Of a stretch of DNA of 64,000 nucleotides, positions 23,341-32,718 are shown piece after piece. The notes under the pieces are model-generated. The model worked only from the letters and a program-made list of their open reading frames with translations. It searched no databases and was not told the DNA's origin. Source of the stretch: Gigaspora margarita (taxonomy: Eukaryota; Glomeromycota; Glomeromycetes; Diversisporales; Gigasporaceae); assembly GCA_009809945.1 (NCBI GenBank), contig WTPW01002525.1, positions 1 through 64,000 of the forward strand, in the 5' to 3' direction. Numbering within the stretch: the first letter of the stretch is position 1; every line of letters begins with the position of its first letter. Position numbers and translations under genes: made by a program.

Positions 23341-24165
23341 AGGTCTTTCCTTTGTTCCATTTATTAATAAATATAAAATAATACAAATTTGTAATGATAC
23401 ATTTCATATAGGGGAAGGAAAGATGAAGCTAATTTACTTCAGATCTGATCTTTACCAGATTGGTCAAAGACCTCCAGATTATGTATTACTGATTAGATTT
23501 CGTGATGCGTTATATTTAATAAATATATGAGTCTAGTTAATAAAATTTAGATCTTTGGTTGTTGGTGGAGGTTTTATATCTTGTACTGGGCTGTTGGTAA
23601 GGGATACGTTTGGAGTTGCTTTGCTTACTTTTGCATGATTCTTGGTCCAGATTTTTATATATGTCTTCTTGATGATGGTATGGTAGAAATTCAGTATAAT
23701 TTTGATGGTACTGGTTTGTTTAGTTGTAGAAAATAGTGTGAGTGAGGTTATTGCTGCCAATGGAACTTTCTTGGTAATATGTATTTTGATAAATGTCTTT
23801 ATATAGTCCTCTTTATTCACAAGAGACATTCTTCTTTGGTTGCTGTTTTGTTGAGTACAGCTCTCAGTATGTCTTCGATTTTGGTTTCATTTTGAGAACA
23901 CTTTAACCAATGAAGATTGTCGTTTTCTGATTGTAAACAGAGTAGGTACCTATAATTTAAATAGAGATCCGGTTTTCTATTATGTAATGTTAATAGTATA
24001 AATAATTCATTGGTTAGTAATTTTATCTTAAAGGCTTTCAGCCTTTCTTTCTTGGGATCAGTTGATCTTGCTAAAGGTCAGCTATAATTGTTGAGGCTGT
24101 TATCTGTTAGCTTCCAATTGATTTGATTTGTTTTATACCATTGATTTATTCTCATTTGCGATAGC
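23298..24165 (-). mobile_element. 5'-truncated LINE, minus strand
   Basis: A 37-base T run (23298-23334) is its poly(A) tail. Upstream on the minus strand, coding-like sequence in one dominant frame runs from about 24160 to 23850 (phrases AFKIKLLTNELFILLTLHNR, LCLQSENDNLHWLKC) and on to a 98-codon frame at 23829-23533. The hydrophobic AFKIKLL.NELF followed by a Cys-x(n)-HWLKC segment is what the C-terminal end of fungal LINE ORF2 proteins looks like. Endonuclease and reverse transcriptase are absent, as usual for 5' truncation. It interrupts the hAT pseudogene, so it is the younger of the two. Confidence 0.7.
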
Positions 24166-24309
24166 CATTTGCTTAGGGTGTGTGGTATAGCTAAAAAATT
24201 TTGCATGCCAGATGGCATGCCATTTGCTAAAGCTCATACCAGGCATGCCACCCAGCATGCCTTTAAACCACGTGATAAATATATTTATTTTGATTGGTCA
24301 ATTATAATA

Positions 24310-24815
24310 CCATATTTTCCAGGTAGCTTATTTTTAGGTAAAATCGATTTTTGGCCAATCGCAGAAAGTTGCTACATAGTAAAGTCAAAATTTTACTATG
24401 TAAATCGATTAATATTGCTTAAGTAAACTTGTTTGGAAGGTCAAAATATACTTACTCTAAAATTTTTATCAATATTAGAGAAATTTTTATTATTTAATTT
24501 TTAATTTTTATGTTCATCGAATATATTTTTTTAAAAAATTTTAATTTTTTCGCTGAACGTAAAATTCAAAAGTCAAATAATAAAAAGTTCTCTAATCTTG
24601 ACAAAAATTTCAGAGTATGTGTATTTTGATCTTCTAAATAAGTTTACTTAAGCGACTTTAATCGATTTATTTAGAAAAATTTGAACTTTACTATGTAGTG
24701 ACTATTGTCGATCGTGGGGTAGCTTATTTTCAGGTTAAAGACGGTTTGGAGTTTTTTGACCAAAAGAGGGGGTGTAGCTTATTTTCAAAGGTAGCTTATT
24801 TTTGAGAAAATATGG
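24310..24815. mobile_element. TA-flanked AATAAGCTA-family MITE, 506 bp
   Basis: Termini CCATATTTTCC and GGAAAATATGG-type, flanked by TA. The subterminal TAGCTTATTTTC faces its inverse. The interior is a palindrome centred near 24545 (TTTTTTAAAAAATTTT) and includes CTACATAGTAAAGTC and its mirror GACTATTGTC/TTTACTATGTAG. It is longer than the 317-318-bp members at 43418 and 48079. It has no coding capacity. Confidence 0.75.
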
Positions 24816-25069
24816 TATATATGTTGTGTTACCATTCGGAATATTCTGGAACCTCCCTCAAATTTTTTCTTAATCCTACTCGAAATTCATTTTCTATTCG
24901 AAATAAGTAACTTGATAAGCAAAGTATACTCATTGAATAGTAATGATTTGGAAATACTCAAAAGTAACTATTGAAGTGAAAATTCAAGTTTTTATCATGG
25001 CGAACCATAAGTTCTTCAGTTGTGATGATATTATATTTATTTTGGTAAATTATTTAAACTGATTTGGGT

Positions 25070-25203
25070 GATTTGTAATAGTCTAACTCAAACTAGTTTA
25101 AGTAATATTTTGTTTGACAGATATGATATAGCTGGTTTGAGTCCGATCTGATCTGGTCTGGTCCGATCTGTATTTGGGTCCAGTCTGAGTGACAACACTG
25201 GCT
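25070..25203. mobile_element. hAT-type MITE end inserted in the piggyBac remnant
   Basis: The right end GTGACAACACTG is the same as that of the proven hAT MITE at 44788-45067. Subterminal words TCCGATCTGATCTGGTCTGG are of the same style as other hAT-type MITEs here. The left end was not found. Confidence 0.45.
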
Positions 25204-25618
25204 ATAAGCATAGTTACTGGACTATTGTCTATCCAAAAAAGAGCTAAAATGTTATCAACTGCTACCTCAGATAATGTATTCCATTCTAGTTTTTTATCTG
25301 TTTTAAGAGTTTTTAGAAATTTTGTATAATTTGTTCTAGCCAATCCACAAGCCCACAATTTTTATTGTGCAGGTATTGAAAAAAATTAATAAATAAACAA
25401 AAGTTGTCTATATAGATATTGAAAATTTTATTTAAGAATAATTGGAAAACAAGATTATAAACATCATTTCTGGCTTTATTTAAATTAGGAATTTGGTTTA
25501 CTTCAGGATGATTTTGAATTTGTGAAGTAAAAATAAAAGCATACATATAACCTGTATTACAAGAATTAAAATCTTGTATCCTTGTAGTATAGGCTTGTTT
25601 TTGATTCACTATATGCAT
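25204..25618 (-). pseudogene. piggyBac-like transposase fragment
   Basis: On the minus strand two overlapping frames join by a one-base shift near 25340. They give, in order, NTGYMYAFIF, NQIPNLNKARNDVYNLVF, a block with NIYIDNFCL (the conserved Asp of the DDE_Tnp_1_7 fold, usually xxxDNFF), GLARTNYTKFLKTLKTDKKL and DNILALFWIDNSPVTML (the block with the third catalytic Asp). The order and spacing fit the middle of a piggyBac transposase. The N-terminus is not found and the C-terminus is replaced by a MITE. Non-functional. Confidence 0.7.
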
Positions 25619-25619
25619 G

Positions 25620-26867
25620 CTATGATCTAAAAACTATATGATTATTTTGTCAATTGATATATTAGATGATGGTATACAAATTAATTTAGAAATTGTTTGA
25701 ATGTAGCTTGCCAATAGGTCTAGTTTAGAGTACTAATACAAAGATAAGATATTATTGTTAGAAATATATATAAATGCTTAATCTAAATTAAAAACAAATA
25801 AAAAAAATAATAGAAAATTAAATAAAATAAAAAATTTAATTATTTATATAATTCAAATATAATAAAAAAATTTATTAAATAAATGTACTTGTTCAAAATG
25901 GAGTAATAACATAAAAGTTGTTTTTGTACTCAGAAAATCTATTATCTCTATTCCAGTAATCTCTAATACTAGGTAATTTAAAAATACCAGTAAATATCAA
26001 AATCACTAACCAAATTTTAAGTTCCTTACAGTTAATTTTCTCATCTATGACCTTCTTCTGTACTTTTTATAGGCATATTTATTAGTATTCTGAACTATTA
26101 TGCTGATTTGTTCAGATGAAAAAAAAAACTAAAAATTAAATATAGTGATAATAATGCAAATTCATATCTAGTAGGTAAATTTAATGTAAATTTATATATT
26201 GGGTACAAATATTAAAATATATTAAAAAAAGAGGGAAAAGAAAATTGTATATTTTATTATTATAATTTTGACTATTACTATAATCATAGCTATAACTATA
26301 GCCATGGCCACAACTATGACCACAAGTACAATCATAACTATGATTACTATCATAGTTTCAATTTTTTTTTATCTTCAAGTTGATCTTGAACATTAAAATT
26401 GTCATTTTCGACTGATTTACTTTGCTTATAATTTTTATGAGTATTATGAGATAATTTAACAATATATATATGATTATCATTCTGTTTATCAGAAATTGAG
26501 GTTTCTATTATAAAATGCATTAAAAAATTTTTTAGTGAAAAAAAAGCAAATTTGAATAAAAAATATCTTATATAGAAAATTTTTATAAATTCTTTAGACA
26601 GCACTTTTTGAAAAAATAAGTAAGTATATTAATTAAATAAATTAATTAAATATATATTAACAGAATATAAAATAATACTTATCTAATGCAAAAAAATGAT
26701 TGGTCAATTTTTGTAAAAAAATATAAATTGATCTATATTTGAATTTAGAAATCACAGACAAATTTGCCTGCAAAACTGTTTAAGGGATATAGGCTTTTAT
26801 TTATTCTTAATTTAGTTAGCACATGATAGCAATTTTAAATTTAGTTTATTTATTTAGAAGTTATAGG
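25620..26867. other. AT-rich region with a small simple repeat
   Basis: No supported gene. Near 26265-26355 there is an irregular ACTATAGCC/CATAACTATGA-type microsatellite. An 84-codon minus-strand frame at 26350-26604 is Lys/Asn-rich and probably chance. Near 26757 CAGACAAATTTGCCTG and GTTTAAGGGATA resemble one end of the MITE at 52851-53512. Confidence 0.4.
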
Positions 26868-27767
26868 TTAAGAGTCTATACCCCAGGTATATTTTAAGGA
26901 TGTTCTTAAACCAGATTCTATGGACACATACTAGTTATGTGATTTTTTATCATATGAACACATATCAAAATTTTTTTTTTGATTTAAAAAATAATTTAAC
27001 AAGGCTTTTGTATTAAGTTAACCTTTATCATTCTAGTAAACTTGCTCTATTGGTCTTTTTAGTTCTGATGATAAGATTATTAAAGTCAACTCAGTAAAAC
27101 TAGAAATATAGTTTTATGATTTTATTTGATGCTTTTATGTAATCTTTATAATATTGCCCAAGTTTTGAAAGGTTATATCTTCAGTTATATTGATCAGATT
27201 TTAATTATCTTATCATTATTAGAACCAGAAAGACAAGAAGAACAAGTTTTATTAGAATGATAAAAGAAGTAACTTAGTTCAAAAGCTTCTGGATCATTTT
27301 TTTATTTTTTTTTTAAAAATTAAAAAGTGATTCAAAATGATAAGATAGTTCAAGAGGAAATTCTAAGGCAACTGAGCTTTTATATAGGTTAATCTTCTTT
27401 ATAGTTTTAAAAAATTAAGAAAATTTGTTCTTTTGGTCTTTTCAGTTTAATGGTAGTAAGAGTATTAAAATTAATTTAGTAGAGCCAGAGTTTTAGCTTC
27501 ATGAAGTTTATGTGATATTTGTATAATCTTTATAATATTGCCCAAATTTTGAAATGTTTTATCTCCAGTTTCACTTATTAGATTTTAATAATCTTATCAC
27601 TATTAGAACTAAAAAGACCAGAAGAACAAGTTTATTAGAATAGTAAAGGGTTAACTTAGTACAAAAGCTTTGTTTGATTATTTTTTAAATTAAAAAAAAT
27701 TGTTATTTTGGTACATGTCTGTAAGATAAAAATCATATGATCAGTACATGTCTGTAGACTCTTAGGC
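26868..27767. mobile_element. 0.9-kb fold-back element with internally repeated arms
   Basis: Ends TAAGAGTCTATA and TGTAGACTCTTA are inverse. Inside, CAAGGCTTTTGTATTAAG, ATCATTCTAGTAAACTTG and CTTTTTAGTTCTGATGATAAG recur inverted on the other side (ACTTAGTACAAAAGCTTTG, AACAAGTTTATTAGAATAG). The central segment is also partly duplicated directly (TCTTTATAATATTGCCCAA occurs twice, at about 27140 and 27520). It has no coding capacity. Confidence 0.7.
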
Positions 27768-28113
27768 TTTAGATAACCCCTTATTTAGTAATTTTAAATC
27801 AAACATATATCATATAATTATGTATAATATATTGATTGGTCAGTTATACAAATTTATAATTTGTTTACATACTGTAAATATACATGTAGATCATTTCTTG
27901 AATTATCATATCAATAAGTCAAATCTATCTTATGTCAAAATTATTTATTTTCAAGAATAAATTGCTGAAAGAAAAAAAAAGATACTCTATGATTTGAAAA
28001 ATGTCTGCATCTCTAAGATGAGTGCTTGTTTTGAATTTTCTAATCATGTAATATTCCACCTGATCTTGATAATAGAATTTATGATTATATTTTCAACTAA
28101 ACCTTGACTATAT
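27768..28113. other. AT-rich flank of a hAT element
   Basis: No gene seen. The last bases (TATATACTGTCTG) resemble the composite repeat region near 5290, so the hAT element at 28122 probably landed in copy 2 of that repeat. Confidence 0.4.
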
Positions 28114-28121
28114 ACTGTCTG

Positions 28122-29611
28122 TAGGCTTCCGCATGGACCAGGTAGAGCCGGGTACTAGTGGTATCCTAACCCTACTCGTTTGTACAAGCCCTAATTCCTA
28201 AGCTCTACCCTTACCCTAGGGCTCAGTTTTTAATACCCATGCCCGGCCCATTAGGATACGGGTACCCTTTGAACAGCCCATGGGGCCCCAACTATTAGGG
28301 TAAATCTAGATCTCGCACCCCACTGGTACTCTAATATCTTGCGGGTTACGTGCAATGATTTTATTGGACAAAATACATTAAAAAATAAAATCAAAGTTTT
28401 TATTTTATTTAAAAAAAAACAATAAGCAAATAAAATAAAAAATCTAATTTATGTCGTAAATTGTAAATCGATATAGCAGATGCAGAACTTAAGTGGATTC
28501 GGAATTCTATATAAAACACTATTTTTCGGGTTGATTTTACCATATGTACACCCATACCCTAACCCTAATTTAACTAGGAAATTCCAACTCCACTTGAATT
28601 CCGTTTCCCCTTACAACATATACATAAAGACGGGAGAAAATAATTGCAAAAAGTATCAGCATTTTTGTTGAATTTGTGACACGTAGCATTAGCTGGTGGT
28701 CTCTACACTGCATAGGCCTGCCTTGATGAAAAACTATACAAATTTCCATGGGGGGTTCGAGTACGAATCTTGCTTCTTTTCGGTCTGTTGACTTACGTCA
28801 ACTATAAAAAAAAAAAAAAAAAAAAATATAATTGACAAAATCTTATAGCCAGCATCAACGATATAGCCAACAAGACCTGACAACCAGCACCAACAACGAC
28901 GATGCTCCAACGGCAACCAAATGCAACATAATTAATACCTATAAAGAACAAAATACAACAGCACCAACCGCAGCTTAATCACCCACCTAATCAGTACTAA
29001 CGACGACCTACTTGACGGCTCCAATGACGAATAATCAACAATATCAGTTTAATCAGCGATCGGTGACAGAACAAAAACAAAATACAGTAGCACCAGCTAC
29101 AATCTAAATCACTTACCAACAACGACCAATTACAAGTACTAACGTGACTTCTATTTAGCAGTACCAGCGATGACAGCGATGACTAAACAACCAACGGTCA
29201 GGACTTAGTAAAAGAACGAAATACAGCAACACGACTACGACTTAATTACTTACCAACAAAAACTTAATACCAGCACCAATCCATAACAACGTAGCGGTAA
29301 TTACCGGCACCTACGAACGATGACGTAACTGCTATATTTAATACAGAAATAAAAGGAAAAAAAATTGTTTTAAATAAAAATATGACTTACCGGATTATGA
29401 TTGGTTATTAGTAACGTGGAATGGTTTAATGGGTATCTATGGGCTAAAAGGGCAGGGTAGCGGCATTACTCTAGCCCTACCCATCTGTGTAATAGCTTGG
29501 TACCTGGAGCCCTTACCCTTACCCACGGGCTCAAAAATCGATACCCTGGCCCAGCCCTTGTGGTACTACCCATGGGTACCCGTGGATAGCCCAGGCCCAT
29601 GCGGAAGCCTA
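28122..29611. mobile_element. 1.49-kb non-autonomous hAT element
   Basis: Termini TAGGCTTCCGCATGG and exact inverse, with the 8-bp target ACTGTCTG repeated exactly at 28114-28121 and 29612-29619. Both subterminal zones (about 28130-28350 and 29420-29600) are unusually GC-rich for this genome and crowded with GGGTAC/GTACCC, CCCTACC and GGCCC words, plausible transposase-binding repeats. Poly(A/T) runs occur near 28410 and 28807. No transposase frame is present; the 69-codon frame at 29429-29638 crosses the TIR and is not a gene. Confidence 0.9.
28850..29330. repeat. ACC/CAACGAC-rich irregular repeat inside the hAT element
   Basis: An irregular mixture of CAACGACGA, CCAGCACCAA, AACAACGACC, TACAGCAGC and similar words, strongly purine/C-skewed on the plus strand. 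It consists of loosely spaced partial repeats (AAAACAAAATACAGTAGCAC and AAAGAACGAAATACAGCAAC) and contains no open frame. It is restricted to this element. Confidence 0.6.
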
Positions 29612-29619
29612 ACTGTCTG

Positions 29620-31250
29620 TCACTACAATAGTCATTAAGTTTTGCAACAAAATTTTTATAGCAAACATGATAGTAATTTCACTACAAAATCTAATTTAAT
29701 CTTAACTACATAATGTGCACAACAATTGTCATAAGTTTGCAAAAAAAAAAATTTTTTTGTAGCAAAATTGTTTACTGTAAGTTATAGATATTGTATGGGT
29801 TCTAGAAAATAACTAAATTTGCATGGGTTAACCCATTTCACATGGCTAAAGGTTATGTGACCCATGCAAATTTAATTAGTTATTTATACAATCCCAATAC
29901 ATAAAGTGTTTAATGGGTTGGGTTGAACTATTCCTCAATCTACTCCAAGTTGGGTTAGGGTCACTCCAGAGCCATTCCAAATTTGCTTAGAGTTGCTTCT
30001 TTTTCACTCTAGATTTTTAAGCATATCTTTAACCCACTTCAACTTGGGTTGGGCTCACTCTGAAGTTGCTCTGAAGTATGAAACTCCATTAATAACCCTA
30101 CTCATACAATAACTAACTAAATTATTGTACGGGTCTGACGTAACAACCCATGCATTACTTTCACTTCAATCAAAAGTCAATTTTAATATTATTGTCATGA
30201 AATATTAAATACACACATTTGATAACAGTATAAATAAAAAAGAATCTATCTATGATTTAAATTATTAATTCTTTCATGCAAAATATCAAACAATTAAATC
30301 AAAGTTCAAATGTAAACCTAACAATATAAAATTTTATTCATAAAATTTTTTTTTAAAAAAAAAAAGAACTAAATCTAATCTAAAAGCAAAACATAATTAC
30401 GAATAGCCTTTTAAAGCAAAAATTTAATAACATAGCCTCATTCAACGAAAATTATATAAATAAAGTAAAACAAAATAACATATAACTTAGTATAATTAGA
30501 ATTTAAAGAAAGTAAAACTTAATAACATGCAATCCATCCTAAAAGAATTTTAATATAAATATGAATCTGTCTAATAAAGAATTTAAGATCTAATATATGA
30601 CTTGTCCAATAAAAATTTTAAAAAAAAAGACAAAAATCCAATAAATAAAGAATTTTTAAAAAAGCAAAGATCAAATAATGTATGACTTGTCCAATAAAAA
30701 TCCAATAATATGCAATTTTACCTAATAAGAATTTAAAGAAATGAAGGCCTACCTAATAATGTTTAACTGACCTATCCAAGACAATTTTAAAAAAACGAAA
30801 ACAGATTAATGCTGACATCATCCAATAAAAGTTTAAAAAAGACCTAATGACGCGAATATCCCAACATTTTAAAAATATAAAGACAAACACTTTAATAATA
30901 AAAATAAAATGATTAAATCAGGACACTTTCATATTTTTATCAAATATGAAAATATTCCAATTTAGTTTTTTAAACATGTTCCAATAAATGAGTGAAAAAA
31001 GCATGGGTTGTTATAAGACTCGTTCAATAAATCATAGTATTGTAGAATAGTATGCCACCGCATTAAACATGAGAAAAAATTTTTTATTTACACAAATACA
31101 TCTACCATAATAAGTAGTAACAACTAAAAAAAAAACTTACACTAATTTGCTATAGAACTACCTACACTAAATTCGATCTTAATCTTTTGTTATACAAAAA
31201 TTAATTATATTTCGCATAGCTCACTGCATTTGCCTGAAACATTTCTTGTT
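29620..31250. repeat. Large composite repeat, copy 2
   Basis: Starts with AAGTTTTGCAACAAAATTTT and ends with TAGCTCACTGCATTTGCC, as copy 1 does at 5293-7680. It carries a small hairpin at 29788-29893 (TGCATGGGTTAACCCAT region) and the element at 30122-31030 in place of the insertions of copy 1. No gene. Confidence 0.55.
30122..31030. mobile_element. 0.9-kb element with ACAACCCATGC termini and short internal repeats
   Basis: The left end TTATTGTACGGGTCTGACG..ACAACCCATGC is mirrored by GCATGGGTTGT...GACTCGTTCAATAA on the right. The interior (about 30230-30880) is a run of degenerate 40-60-base repeats sharing GACTTGTCCAATAAAAATT and AATAAAGAATTTAA. It has no coding capacity. Confidence 0.6.
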
Positions 31251-31437
31251 AATTTATTAAATTCGACATTGGCATTTCATTTGTTAGTTATTATAAACTA
31301 TTCAATTAGCATTTGTATCCAAATTCGTAAATGTACTGAATAAAGTGATGGCACTTTGTGCTCATATTTCGAGGTGGTGTTTATTTTATATAAACCCTAT
31401 ACTCTAAAATTCTAAGAAATTTCACTTACAACAATTA

Positions 31438-31727
31438 CTGTATAGCACGCCATAAAATACCCCCATTAAATAGTACCCACATATATTAGTACCGGGCCTT
31501 GAAGATCGATATATACTATTGTTCACGCAGCCTTAAAAATTTATTTATGCCCGAGTACATCTATCTCCCCCAGAAAAACTAATATGTATTCACCTCTGCC
31601 GAATACTACCGAACATAGTATCCCCATACATAGTACCCACAACCATACACAGTACCCGAGGGGTACTATTTGCGGTTAGCATGAGTTTCCTGGTTAATAC
31701 CCGGGGTACTTATGGAGCGCTATACAG
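31438..31727. mobile_element. TA-flanked MITE, CTGTATAGC termini
   Basis: CTGTATAGCACGCC at the left and GGAGCGCTATACAG at the right, with TA on each side. The subterminal GTACCC/GGGTAC words occur several times (AGTACCCACA, AGTACCCGAGGGGTACT). 290 bp, no coding capacity. Confidence 0.75.
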
Positions 31728-31895
31728 TATGTGAGATTGTTTAAGGTTGTTCAATCAACATCCCAGAATTTCTCTGGCAAGAATTCAAACATAGTACCGG
31801 TAATTAAATCACAATACCAGATCATATGATTTTGGAACGGTAGATCGGTAGATCTTTTTGGAGTTGATAGTCTTACGACCTTCTAGAAGCGGATA

Positions 31896-32286
31896 TGGGT
31901 AATGGACTAGGAAAACCCATCTCTGAAGGGGATGTTCCATTTTGAGAAAATAGTGATTAATTGTTTGTGTTACCTAAATTTTACCCCTGAATTTTTTTGT
32001 TTATTTTTAGATATCAATTACTAAATAAACAATGTCATGTGATTATCAAACACTGATTGACCAATCTAATTTTATTGAGTCGTCAATCTTTTGTTGAAAA
32101 TCTATTTTTAGAACACGATCGTTAAAAAATTGGTTTACATTCAAGTTAAAATATCTCGATAAATTATTATTAACGTAGGGTAAAAAGTGAAATACATATA
32201 GATATAAACCGGAACTTTAATTGGAATCAAAAATCTCGAAATTGATAAAAAAGTGTCAGAGATGGGTTTTCCTAGTCCATTACCCA
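31896..32286. mobile_element. TA-flanked MITE with long perfect TIRs
   Basis: The first 31 bases, beginning TGGGTAATGGACTAGGAAAA and continuing to CATCTCTGA, are matched without error by the inverse at the right end (32256-32286). Such identity suggests a recent insertion. It lies about 430 bp upstream of the eIF2B gamma start codon. Confidence 0.8.
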
Positions 32287-32718
32287 TATGATCTATACTG
32301 TTAACGATATTTTATCAAGTGACAGTACGTTGTTTATATTTAAAGTATGATAAACAAAAAACAAGCATCATCAATAATAATGTATTTTCTAAATCAAATT
32401 AATTTATAGAAAACAATATTTAGATAAGTTCTTTCTACCTAAATTAATTGATGTAGCCAATCGATAATTATAGGTCGTTCTCAAGCGTCAATCTCAATGT
32501 GATTAGCAAGTGAACGTAATAGTTGCTTGAGAACACTTGAGAACACCCAAATCCGAATGGACTCAAATTGGCCCAGATGTGTTGATCGACTAATCATTAT
32601 TAGATTGCAAAATTTGTCCTTCCTCGTGACTAATGTTGATTGGCCGAGATAATTCGACATTCTTATATAAATGTTCAAGCCTTTATAGAAATTTACATCA
32701 CAATCAAAAAAAAAAAAA
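32287..32718 (+). promoter_or_regulatory. Presumed promoter region of eIF2B gamma
   Basis: This 430-bp stretch between a MITE and the start codon contains no reading frame I accept. A region of mixed composition at 32470-32690 (TCTCAATGTGATTAGC, GTTGATTGGCCGAGAT) is less AT-rich than its surroundings and holds a CCAAT-box-like ATTGG at 32639. A poly(A) run of 14 directly precedes the ATG. No experimental signal can be read from the sequence. Confidence 0.35.

Noticed and set aside
29429..29638. 69-codon frame rich in Pro and Leu
   Set aside because: It lies in the GC-rich subterminal repeats and crosses the terminal inverted repeat of the hAT element.
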